Part shown: positions 28,142 through 36,742 of the stretch, piece by piece | How positions within the stretch are numbered: position 1 is the first letter of the stretch | Layout of the letters: each line of letters begins with the position of its first letter | Assembly (NCBI GenBank): GCA_002772745.1 | Contig: PFDV01000005.1 | Coordinates: 31,609-95,608, forward strand | DNA: 64,000 nucleotides | Origin: Candidatus Peregrinibacteria bacterium CG10_big_fil_rev_8_21_14_0_10_55_24 | GTDB lineage: Bacteria; Patescibacteriota; Gracilibacteria; Peribacterales; Peribacteraceae | Direction of reading: 5' to 3' | Position numbers and translations under genes: made by a program | Notes under the pieces: model-generated | Databases searched by the model: none | What the model was told of the DNA's origin: nothing | What the model saw: only the letters and a program-made list of their open reading frames with translations

Positions 28142-28540
28142 TCAGATCGTCTTTGATTTTTTGAGGAGGCCACTGGTCAGCTTATCCACGATGACCGTTT
28201 GCCGAGCGAGTTTCTGGAAGGTCTCTGATGGCAGGTAGCCGATATCTCTGGCAATGAGCAATTGATTCTGTATTTCACCTAGCGAACCACGTGCAATCGA
28301 ATAAAATTGGAGTTTCTCCTTTTGAGATTTTCGTCGAAATCCTTCTACAATATTAGAGGTAAAGGATACTGCCGCTCTCCGCAGTTGATTCGTTAGTCCA
28401 AAGAGCTCTTCCCTTGGGAATGTTTGGGTGATGCCGTAAACGTCTACGACGAGTTTGTGTCCATTTTTCCAGGTATTGAGATCAGTGAACGATCGGATTT
28501 TTTTATGTGGCGCCTGTGCTGTGCATTCTGCATTTTGCAT
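28142..28540 (-). CDS. four-helix bundle protein (23S rRNA IVS family)
   Basis: SFTDLNTWKNGHKLVVDVYGIT...FPREELFGLTNQLRRAAVSFTSNIVEGF. Confidence 0.85.
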   Translation of the reverse strand: MQNAECTAQAPHKKIRSFTDLNTWKNGHKLVVDVYGITQTFPREELFGLTNQLRRAAVSFTSNIVEGFRRKSQKEKLQFYSIARGSLGEIQNQLLIARDIGYLPSETFQKLARQTVIVDKLTSGLLKKSKTI

Positions 28541-28570
28541 AATTCATTCTTCGTCATTCAATATTCATGC

Positions 28571-29179
28571 TTAATACTTCCGAATCACCCCCCGCACCAC
28601 GCCGGCCACCTGGAGCTCCTCCAGCGCGTACATATCCGGATACGCGGGGTTCTCCGCCTGAAGATAGTACTTCCCTTTGTCTTTCTTCAGGCGTTTGAGC
28701 GTGAATTCTCCGTCGAGTACCCCGACGACGATGTCGCCTACACGCGGCTCTGCCCCGCGTTCCACCACAACCAGATCTCCTTCCTCAATTTTCGCATCAA
28801 TCATGCTGTCTCCTTTTACGCGCAGGAGGAAGGTCGATGCGGGTTTGGTGATGATGTACTGCTCCAGTGCAACCATTTCTTCCGCCTGTTCCTCTACCGG
28901 GGCGGCAAACCCTGCGGAAATGGGGCCGAAGAGGGGGAGCATGAGCGGTTCTAATTTAGCGCTCTCAGGTTCCTGCAGGTCGATGATCTTGATCCTCCCC
29001 TTGGGGTCCTTTTCCAGTTGCCCCTCGCGTACGAGTGCATTGACCACCTTGGCCACGGCGTTCTTGCTCCTCACACCAAAAGCCAGAGCGAGATCCGCGA
29101 GCGAAGGGGAGTACCCCCGCTTGTGCTGGAACTCGCGGACGTAGTTGAGGACGGTGCGCTGGTGTGGCGTGAGCGTCAT
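28571..29179 (-). CDS. lexA: LexA repressor
   Basis: winged HTH plus S24 peptidase (VKGDSMIDAKIEEGDLVVVERG). Confidence 0.9.
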   Translation of the reverse strand: MTLTPHQRTVLNYVREFQHKRGYSPSLADLALAFGVRSKNAVAKVVNALVREGQLEKDPKGRIKIIDLQEPESAKLEPLMLPLFGPISAGFAAPVEEQAEEMVALEQYIITKPASTFLLRVKGDSMIDAKIEEGDLVVVERGAEPRVGDIVVGVLDGEFTLKRLKKDKGKYYLQAENPAYPDMYALEELQVAGVVRGVIRKY

Positions 29180-29232
29180 GGTGATTGGGGGGACAGATTC
29201 TCCTCCGCTCTGCGGGGTTACGGAGGACAAGT

Positions 29233-29252
29233 GTACACCATGATAGGTGGAC
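29233..29252. promoter_or_regulatory. possible LexA operator
   Basis: GTACACC-ATGATA-GGTGGAC imperfect inverted repeat upstream of lexA. Confidence 0.35.
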
Positions 29253-29316
29253 GATCGTGCACAGTCAAGATCTCTTCTCCTTGAAGAGATACCCGAATGC
29301 TGTGTTGATAGTGTGC

Positions 29317-30510
29317 TTATCGCGGAATTTTCGCCCATACGCGTCGCATGGCAAGCAGCGTAGAGACAATGGTTACTGTACCCAGAGCACCAGCTGCCAC
29401 TATGGCGGTTCGTAGGCTATAGAAGTCGGCGAGGTATCCCCAGAACGGAGCAAAGCTTGCGAAGAGCAGTCGGGAAAAGAACATCTGGGTGGAGAGCACC
29501 GTGGCACGCACCTCCGATCGGGTCATGCGGTTGATGATGTCGCTCACGAGTGGAGAAAGACATCCCCAGGCCATTCGGCCAATGAGGAAGAACACCAGTC
29601 CCCACATGGCACTCACCATCCCAAGGGCGATGTAGCTCATGATGACGAGGGCGGCGATGGTGATGAGGAACAGCCGATCATCGACGATGCGCGATATGCT
29701 GTGCGTGAACTTTGCCGCCAGTGCTCCGGCGATGACGATTGCCGCGTGCGTGATGCCGAACATTTCCACGGGCAAACCCACCTCGATCTGGTAGGGTTGG
29801 GTGAACCAGAAGAGCGAAAGAGTGAGTAAGCCGATGAACCCGTAGAGCATGATAATGCTGCGCAGGGGGGCCATGCGCATTGTTTGGCAACAGACATCTA
29901 CGAGAGCTTTGATGTGCCGCGTTTCCTGCTTCTTGTGCCGCTGTGGTTCGATGAGAGTTAGAGAGATCAGGACAGTCGATCCTATGAAGCCAAGGGTGAT
30001 CCAGAACGGCAGCCGCATGTTGCCGCTGGCAAAGAATCCGGCAGTCGTGGCGACTGCCGCCTCTGCTGCAAAGAAGAGGAAGCGCTGCTGCCCGTAGACA
30101 CGTCGGTACTGGTGTTCCTCTTTAAGTTCCAGGAGCGTGTCGTAGGTGAGTGCCTCGATGGTGCCGGAATGAAAACTGGCGCCGATGGCCCAGAAAATTT
30201 CTCCGATGAGGAAAGCAGAAAACGCTGTGCCAAGGCAGTAGAGCAGTACGCCAAGGAAGATGCAGAGTGATCCTACAACGATGGTTCGCTGCCGGCCCCA
30301 CCGGTCCGAGAGGTATCCCGAAGGGATTTCGAGAATGACGATGATGAGCGAAAAGATTGCTTCCAAAAGCAGCGCCTCACGCAGGCCTAAGCCGTTGAGT
30401 CCGTAGAAGGGGATGATAATGGGCACAACGAGACCCAATTGCCCCGTGATCTCAAGGGCGTAGAGCTTCGCGATGTTCGAACGTACCGATGGGGCCGCTT
30501 CCTGGTCCAT
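29317..30510 (-). CDS. MFS transporter
   Basis: 12-TM; EIPSGYLSDRWGRQRTIVVG loop. Confidence 0.85.
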   Translation of the reverse strand: MDQEAAPSVRSNIAKLYALEITGQLGLVVPIIIPFYGLNGLGLREALLLEAIFSLIIVILEIPSGYLSDRWGRQRTIVVGSLCIFLGVLLYCLGTAFSAFLIGEIFWAIGASFHSGTIEALTYDTLLELKEEHQYRRVYGQQRFLFFAAEAAVATTAGFFASGNMRLPFWITLGFIGSTVLISLTLIEPQRHKKQETRHIKALVDVCCQTMRMAPLRSIIMLYGFIGLLTLSLFWFTQPYQIEVGLPVEMFGITHAAIVIAGALAAKFTHSISRIVDDRLFLITIAALVIMSYIALGMVSAMWGLVFFLIGRMAWGCLSPLVSDIINRMTRSEVRATVLSTQMFFSRLLFASFAPFWGYLADFYSLRTAIVAAGALGTVTIVSTLLAMRRVWAKIPR

Positions 30511-30612
30511 GCGGGAATCCTAGAACGATGGGCTTTCCCGCGTCTATCCTCTTTGGGGGTTGGGGTTGGGGTTTTAGGCTCGGTTTCAACCCCAGCCCGA
30601 CCCCGAACCCGA

Positions 30613-31581
30613 TTACGCGGTTACCTGTTCCGCGCTCGCATTCCCGTTGCGTGAGGTACATTCCAACTCAATGAGGTCGAGCTCTTTGAGCTTGCTCAGC
30701 TCCATGTACGTCAGTGTCCAGATAGTCTGTTTGAAGACGGTGAGGTAGGCAAAAAAGTAGCTGGCGGCGCCAATGAGGATCACTGCCAGCACGCCACCGA
30801 TGCTCCATGCCACAATATGCGGAAGGAAGAGCGTAAACAAAAAGCTGATGCCAATGGCGATTCCGGGAATCAAAATCGCCATGATCAGATTGAGGAAAAC
30901 CCGCAGGAGGATCACGAACGAGAGGAGCAGTAAGAAGACCACATGCCCCAGATAGCTGATGACCAATTTAAAACTGGCTTTCAGTGCTTGGCCGATACTC
31001 AGCTTCTTATTGTCCTCATCTCTACTGATGACAATGGCCTCTTCGCCGAAAATACAGAAGAAGCCGAGGACTAGTGAGAGTACATAAAAGAGGAGCAGCA
31101 TGCCGATTCCCACGGGGGCCAGCCCCCCTGCGTAGCGCAAGAGGAGTGAAATCAGCGTGATGACCGTGGTGAATCGTCCAAGGAAGAAAATCTCATGGAT
31201 GGCAAAAATGGGGAAGAAATTGTACACCGCGAGGACCAGGCCCCCCTTCACTTCTTCCTTGGTATGCGCTTTTGCGGCGAGGCCGATGATGGCACCTTTC
31301 GCCATGTTGGGGAACAACCATTCAATGATGATGGCGATGATGAGTACGACGATGAAAGTTATAAAGAACCCGAACGGCACATGCTCCATAAGGGTGGCTT
31401 CCACAGTGAAGAATCCAATAGGGTTTCCCTCTATGTAGGAGATAAGGAACCAAACTTGATAGATGAGGAGCTTTAAGTTGAGCAGTGTTTCCAGTACTGC
31501 AGAAACGTAGCCCCAGCGGCGTACTTGTCGCTCACTCTTCGTGATCGTCCACGCCTTCGCGATGATTTCACGCGGGGTCAT
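30613..31581 (-). CDS. multi-TM membrane protein of unknown function
   Basis: hydrophobic ORF, 4-nt overlap with upstream LCP gene. Confidence 0.65.
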   Translation of the reverse strand: MTPREIIAKAWTITKSERQVRRWGYVSAVLETLLNLKLLIYQVWFLISYIEGNPIGFFTVEATLMEHVPFGFFITFIVVLIIAIIIEWLFPNMAKGAIIGLAAKAHTKEEVKGGLVLAVYNFFPIFAIHEIFFLGRFTTVITLISLLLRYAGGLAPVGIGMLLLFYVLSLVLGFFCIFGEEAIVISRDEDNKKLSIGQALKASFKLVISYLGHVVFLLLLSFVILLRVFLNLIMAILIPGIAIGISFLFTLFLPHIVAWSIGGVLAVILIGAASYFFAYLTVFKQTIWTLTYMELSKLKELDLIELECTSRNGNASAEQVTA

Positions 31582-33116
31582 TGGGTGGGGGTAATGAGAC
31601 TCTGCAGGGGTTCGTAGCGATAATCCTTCCCTAGGACGATCGTGACCTGACGCAGTTCCTCGGTGGTGAGAGGCTGGGGTGGAAAGGCCGTGCTACAACC
31701 GAGGATTGAGGCAAAGAAGAGGGCAGATGGGCGATTCTCTTCAGCCGCCATGGCCACGAAGGTCGTATCTTGCTCGGGCAACGAAGCATTGGCAATGACA
31801 TCAACAATAAAACCGTACCGCGCGAATTCCGTGGCGAGCGCTCGCGCAGTTCCGCTCTTGGCGCCGGCATTGAGTATGGCGAGCGTCGGACGAGCCAAGT
31901 AGATTGACCGAGTCTCGAACAGGAGCGTTTTGAGTGTCTGAATCTGGCGCCACGTGATGGGGAATTCCGGGATAGAGACGGGGAGCAACACCGAAGCGCC
32001 CTCGAACAGGTCACGAGGAGGAGCGTACAGAAGACCGCCCGGCTCGACGAAGCCGTCATAGAGACCATTGCGGTCATTGAGCTGCATCGCAACCACGCGC
32101 GCAGGGTCAATCTTCCGCGCGAGGTCCGCGAGACCGATAATCTCGCGCATGCTGAACGTGGTTTCTACGTTTTCCCGGAAGATGCGCAGGAAATCAATGA
32201 CCATCGTCGGGTCCTTGTGGATCTCCTTTTCCTTCGCCTTGCTTGCCATAGCACGCAGGAGTTGTTGCTGGCGCTGAGACCGGTCGAAGTCGCTCGTCGT
32301 GTGGCGGCTACGGGCGTACTTGAGCGCGGTTGCGCCGTCCAGATGCTGAGGGCCGGTTGCAATGACAAAAGGCTCAAATCCATAGTTTTCGTCAGGGTAC
32401 TCCTGGTCATCAATGTCATAGGGCACCACAACGTCGACTCCTCCAAGGGCGTCCACTCCCTCCACAAAAGCGACGAAGTCCACCTTCACTGCTCCGTGGA
32501 TGGGAAGCCCGATGTTCCGGCCGATTTCGGCAGCCAGTTCCCGGATGGCTTCCACCGATGCATCCTCCTCACTCATGCCCTGGTTGTACTTCAGGTATCC
32601 TTTGTAGTCGCGATACAGGGAATTGATCCTGCCCTCTCCCATTTTCTCTGTCTTGAGGAAGTAGAGGTCTCTGGGGAACGACAGGAGTACGACGCTCTTG
32701 GTTTCGTTCGGGTCCAGGCTTGCCACCATAATGGTGTCCGTGAGGTCCTTGCCGTCGTGTCCGGCGTCTCCTTGTCCTATGAGGAGGATGTTCGTGAAGC
32801 CGTGCTCGTCTGCGGGTGGCGGGGTTCCCGTAACCGACGTGATGCTGGAGAGCGTGAGTACGCGCATGGCGACGAGCGCTTTTCCTACGCCAGCGAATAG
32901 GAGGAATGCGACGAAGACGGCGATGAGCACAACGAGGATGCGTTTAAGCATATTCGTGCGTTTGTTCTTCTTCCGCTCAGCGAGCGTGCGTTTCTTCCAT
33001 GCGCCGTACCACCCCAGGAGCGGCCGGGTGATCGTGATGCCGGAGAGCAACATCGATTTCCACGGCAGAGAACGCCGGGGCTTGCTCTCGCTGAGCTTGC
33101 GCACCTGGAAGGACAT
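31578..33116 (-). CDS. LytR-CpsA-Psr (LCP) family protein with LytR C-terminal domain
   Basis: VVLLSFPRDLYF, INSLYRDYKG, GVDVVVPYDI, YARSRHTTSDFDRSQRQQQL. Confidence 0.88.
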   Translation of the reverse strand: MSFQVRKLSESKPRRSLPWKSMLLSGITITRPLLGWYGAWKKRTLAERKKNKRTNMLKRILVVLIAVFVAFLLFAGVGKALVAMRVLTLSSITSVTGTPPPADEHGFTNILLIGQGDAGHDGKDLTDTIMVASLDPNETKSVVLLSFPRDLYFLKTEKMGEGRINSLYRDYKGYLKYNQGMSEEDASVEAIRELAAEIGRNIGLPIHGAVKVDFVAFVEGVDALGGVDVVVPYDIDDQEYPDENYGFEPFVIATGPQHLDGATALKYARSRHTTSDFDRSQRQQQLLRAMASKAKEKEIHKDPTMVIDFLRIFRENVETTFSMREIIGLADLARKIDPARVVAMQLNDRNGLYDGFVEPGGLLYAPPRDLFEGASVLLPVSIPEFPITWRQIQTLKTLLFETRSIYLARPTLAILNAGAKSGTARALATEFARYGFIVDVIANASLPEQDTTFVAMAAEENRPSALFFASILGCSTAFPPQPLTTEELRQVTIVLGKDYRYEPLQSLITPTQ

Positions 33117-33182
33117 GGGCCGTAGTGTAGAGGAAGAAAGCTCCTCTGTGGAGGTCAAAAAAGAGCGTACAATGGAAGCGCC

Positions 33183-33416
33183 ATGTCTTTGAGAATTTTT
33201 GACCCAGGGTGGGCAGAATTTTCCTTAGAGAAAAAGGTGTACGGCGATACCCCTGAGCGCCAGGCTACGCGCGAAGGGGTGGCTGCGTGCGTTGCAGCGT
33301 TCCGTCCGCTCCTTTCTTACGCCGCTGGCATGAGGGCAGGCGGCGCGAGGCCATTGCCACGGGAAGAGGTTCCTTCGTGTATCACCGTAGAATCAGCAAC
33401 AGGAGGAAGAGCATGA
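33183..33416 (+). CDS. hypothetical 77-aa protein
   Basis: TACAAT 10 nt upstream of ATG; convergent overlap with next gene. Confidence 0.35.
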   Translation: MSLRIFDPGWAEFSLEKKVYGDTPERQATREGVAACVAAFRPLLSYAAGMRAGGARPLPREEVPSCITVESATGGRA

Positions 33417-34170
33417 TCGGTTGATGTAGCAGGTAGATCGCAAGCGCATGTTTCCCCGGTATGCTCAGGATGCGCAGTACCTTCGATATCACTTGCGGCT
33501 CCCGTTGCGGGCGGATGTACCACGCATCGGCGATTGCGATCCCCAAGAGGATGACGCCGAACCATGGGAGCAGAGGGTAGTAGTCGACGGAGGCGAAGTG
33601 CGGAGGAAGAAATCCAAATGGGAGGAGAAGAGAGCGGGAGATTGAGGTTTGGGTTGGGGTTGGGAGGTGAGTGATGACATTCCCTAAGAGAATGATGCCT
33701 AGTCCCAGGAGCGCATTTCCCTCACGCAACCTGCGTACGAGTGGCAGCAGCATCACGCTCACGCCGATCATGTGCAGGATACCGAACCGTACGAACGTCT
33801 CCGGATCAAAGAGGTACGTGGAAGCAGTGACGAGCATGCCGCAGAGCACGATTGCCATCCCGCGTTTCAGGTATTTCATCACGCGCCTCGGTGCGCTCGC
33901 AGTGCTGCGCTCATATGAGATGGCGAAGCTCACGCCTACCAGGAGCAGGAACAGTACTGCAGTGCTTCGGCCCAAGAGCCATCCTCCTCCATGGAGAACG
34001 TGGAACACGGGAATGTTGAAGATGTATTCCAGATCGTACGCGCTGTGGTAGACGATCATCATGAGTATTGCGAGCGTGCGCAGGAGATCAATCTCCACGT
34101 ACCGGTTGTGGGATGCGACGGTGGGCAGAGGCGTCGGGGTTAGGAGCTCTTCTTCGGGGCGTGTGGCCAC
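33382..34170 (-). CDS. acyltransferase-like membrane protein (DUF1624/YeiB-like), probable GTG start
   Basis: RYVEIDLLRTLAILMMIVYHSAYDLEY. Confidence 0.72.
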   Translation of the reverse strand: MATRPEEELLTPTPLPTVASHNRYVEIDLLRTLAILMMIVYHSAYDLEYIFNIPVFHVLHGGGWLLGRSTAVLFLLLVGVSFAISYERSTASAPRRVMKYLKRGMAIVLCGMLVTASTYLFDPETFVRFGILHMIGVSVMLLPLVRRLREGNALLGLGIILLGNVITHLPTPTQTSISRSLLLPFGFLPPHFASVDYYPLLPWFGVILLGIAIADAWYIRPQREPQVISKVLRILSIPGKHALAIYLLHQPIMLFLLLLILR

Positions 34171-34586
34171 AGAATCATGGTGCTCACGGCGAGAACCAAG
34201 AGCGCCACAAAACGTAAGAGCGGAATGTACGGCGCCAACCACAAAAGGCTCAGGCTAATGCCCAGCAGGGAGATCGGTATTGCGAGGCAAACGGGGCACA
34301 GGAGTGCCAGGGCGCCCAGCGCGCCTGCGAGAACGCTAGCTCGCCGCGTACCCATTGGACACGTTCCCTGCTGCCTGCGCCACGCAAAGAGCCCGGCATT
34401 GAGGGCGAAGAGGCCGATGAGCGTTGCGGTGAAGAGCATCTCACCCTGTGTTGCCGTTGGTCGTGGAGGACTCGCGATAACGTTCGCGAATGCTCCCAGT
34501 TCCCATGCGAAGAAGAGGGCCAGTGCTCCTGCCGAAATGAGTGCTGTTCTCCAGAAGTGCAGGCTCTGGACGAAAGGGGGATGCAT
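34140..34586 (-). CDS. 4-TM membrane protein with CPVC motif
   Basis: LLCPVCLAIPISLLGISLSLLWL. Confidence 0.6.
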   Translation of the reverse strand: MHPPFVQSLHFWRTALISAGALALFFAWELGAFANVIASPPRPTATQGEMLFTATLIGLFALNAGLFAWRRQQGTCPMGTRRASVLAGALGALALLCPVCLAIPISLLGISLSLLWLAPYIPLLRFVALLVLAVSTMILWPHAPKKSS

Positions 34587-34593
34587 GCGATCA

Positions 34594-34815
34594 CTATAGA
34601 TTACGGGCTCTACAACGGCCAGGACAGTCGTGCTGGCAGACCGTTGTCGTGCAGTCGCACCCTTCGCTCGCGCAATCGGTGTGATGCGGGCACTGGCCGA
34701 TGGAGGCCAGAGGTGCTGCCTGCACCGTGACGATGACGTAGCCGATTACGATGCCCGCAACGGCCATCGAGAGTGCAAACCAGGGGGAGGAGAAGCGGGG
34801 ACTCACGGGAAGCAT
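34594..34815 (-). CDS. membrane-anchored Cys-rich small protein
   Basis: TM helix then CPHHTDCASEGCDCTTTVCQHDCPGRC; promoter TTGCCA-N17-TAGAAT. Confidence 0.55.
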   Translation of the reverse strand: MLPVSPRFSSPWFALSMAVAGIVIGYVIVTVQAAPLASIGQCPHHTDCASEGCDCTTTVCQHDCPGRCRARNL

Positions 34816-34909
34816 TCTACGATCGAATGTGTCTATTGGCAACGTTGGGGCGCGAACAAAGAAATCGAGGGCACCTTGCGGTCCCCCGATCTCCTCTGGT
34901 ACGGGTTGC

Positions 34910-35329
34910 TTATTTGAGCGTCACCTTTGCGCCAGCTGCTTCGAGCTTCTTCTTCATGGTCTCGGCTTCCTCTTTTGCTACGCCTTCCTTGAGGATCTTG
35001 GGAGCGCCATCGACTGCAGCCTTGGCTTCGCCGAGCGCAAGCCCTGTGATCTCGCGGACCACTTTGATGACGCCGATCTTCTGGGCGCCAGAGTCGGTGA
35101 GTTCCACGTTGTACGAGGATTTCTCCTCGGCGGCTTCGGCTCCGCCTGCTGCTGCGCCTGCTGCTGCGGCAACGGCAACGGGGGCCGCAGTGGAGATGCC
35201 GTATTCCTGTTCCATGTACTTCACGACGTTGTTGAGCTGGATCACATTGAGTTTCTCCAGTGCGTCGATGACAGCCTTCTCCTCCTTGGAGAGGGAGACG
35301 GTGTCCTTGGTTGCTGCTTCTTCAGCCAT
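34910..35329 (-). CDS. rplL: 50S ribosomal protein L7/L12
   Basis: [50 protein letters not shown]. Confidence 0.96.
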   Translation of the reverse strand: MAEEAATKDTVSLSKEEKAVIDALEKLNVIQLNNVVKYMEQEYGISTAAPVAVAAAAGAAAGGAEAAEEKSSYNVELTDSGAQKIGVIKVVREITGLALGEAKAAVDGAPKILKEGVAKEEAETMKKKLEAAGAKVTLK

Positions 35330-35377
35330 GGATAGAGAGGGAAAGAGGGATAAAAGAATTGTGAGAGGTAGGGAAGG

Positions 35378-36028
35378 TCAGGAAGGTTCGGAAGGTGCAG
35401 AAGGTGCAGGAGGTTCGGAAGGCTGTTCGATTCCTACCACAGCTGTCTCTGCCTTCGGTGCCTCGGTTGCCTTATCGCTTTCAGCGGCAGGGGTGTCCAT
35501 TGCCAATCCGCCCTTTGCGGCGAGCTCTTTGAGTCCGCGAGCAAAACCACTCAACGGGCTGCTGCATATGCTGGCAAAGGTCACCAGAGGTGAGCGCAGC
35601 ATTCCGGCAAACATCGCAAGAAGCTCCTGACGGCCCGGCATCTGTGCCATGGTGAGCGCCTGTTCACGCGTGAGGAGTTTGCCATCGAACATGCCGCCGA
35701 TGATGGCGACTTGTTCGTGATCCTTGGCGAATTTAAATGCGACTTGTGCGCCCGTAAGAGGATCAGAAAAGCTGAAGATGCACGAGACAGGTCCTTCGAT
35801 ATTGCTGTCATCAATCTCGGGCAATCCCGCTTCCTTTGCGGCGATCTTGATGAGCGTTTTCTTCGCAACGCGCATGGTGGCCCCCTGGTTCTTGAGCGAT
35901 TGCCTCAATGCGCTGATATCTGCGACATTGAGGCCGATATAGTGGGCGAACGTCACGGATTGTGCGGCTTTGAAGTCTTCGGTGAGGATGGCTACCTGTG
36001 CCTCCTTCTCTTTGCGGGTGAGTGTCAT
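35378..36028 (-). CDS. rplJ: 50S ribosomal protein L10
   Basis: MTLTRKEKEAQVAILTEDFKAAQSVTFAHYIGL...; Pro/Ser/Glu C-terminal tail. Confidence 0.94.
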   Translation of the reverse strand: MTLTRKEKEAQVAILTEDFKAAQSVTFAHYIGLNVADISALRQSLKNQGATMRVAKKTLIKIAAKEAGLPEIDDSNIEGPVSCIFSFSDPLTGAQVAFKFAKDHEQVAIIGGMFDGKLLTREQALTMAQMPGRQELLAMFAGMLRSPLVTFASICSSPLSGFARGLKELAAKGGLAMDTPAAESDKATEAPKAETAVVGIEQPSEPPAPSAPSEPS

Positions 36029-36190
36029 GGAAGTTAAGGAAATGATACGAAAGCCGGCCTCCGTCCGGGAGACCAGCGAGGCACACGACACGAAACACCA
36101 AGCCGGAGCCAAATGTTCGATGCTGTATGCCTCGGAGGGACTTATCTTCAGCCATCAGCCTAATGCCCTCGGTCTTCGGACAATGTGTAA
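36029..36190 (-). promoter_or_regulatory. probable ribosomal protein L10 leader
   Basis: position immediately upstream of rplJ; GGTGTTTCGTGTCGTGTGCC stretch in structured 5' UTR. Confidence 0.45.
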
Positions 36191-36298
36191 TTGTAGGGAT
36201 TGCCATCGCCAGGTCAAGATTTTGCCGTTGTATTTGTTCGGGTTTGTCAAATTTTCTTTGCATGTGCCCTTCATTCGCGTTCTCGCTATGCTGTTTTC

Positions 36299-36742
36299 AT
36301 GCGCCTCCTCCTCCAGCGCGTCAGTAGTGCCAGTGTCCGCGTAGACGGCACGATCGTCGGCAGCATTGATCGCGGATACCTCCTCTTTCTCTGTGTAATG
36401 GAGGGAGACACCGAAGAACAAGCACGCTGGCTGGCGGAGAAAGTGACGAAGCTCCGTCTCTTTGATGGTGCGGATGGTACGGTGAATGACCGTTGCCTTC
36501 TGGATATCGGCGGCGGCCTTTTGGTTGTATCCCAGTTCACGCTTGCGGGGCGCACAGAGAAGGGCAACCGTCCCGACTACACTTCTGCTGCCTCACCTCA
36601 ACAGGCGCAACGACTCTACGAATTTTTCATTGCATGCCTCCATGCGGCGGGAATTCCCCGTGTGGAAGCGGGAACATTCGGTGCTCTGATGGCTGTGGAA
36701 CTCGTGAATGATGGCCCTGTAACACTGTACATGGAGCGATAA
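36299..36742 (+). CDS. dtd: D-aminoacyl-tRNA deacylase
   Basis: MRLLLQRVSSASVRVDG, VVSQFTLAGRTEKGNRPDYTSAA. Confidence 0.94.
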   Translation: MRLLLQRVSSASVRVDGTIVGSIDRGYLLFLCVMEGDTEEQARWLAEKVTKLRLFDGADGTVNDRCLLDIGGGLLVVSQFTLAGRTEKGNRPDYTSAASPQQAQRLYEFFIACLHAAGIPRVEAGTFGALMAVELVNDGPVTLYMER

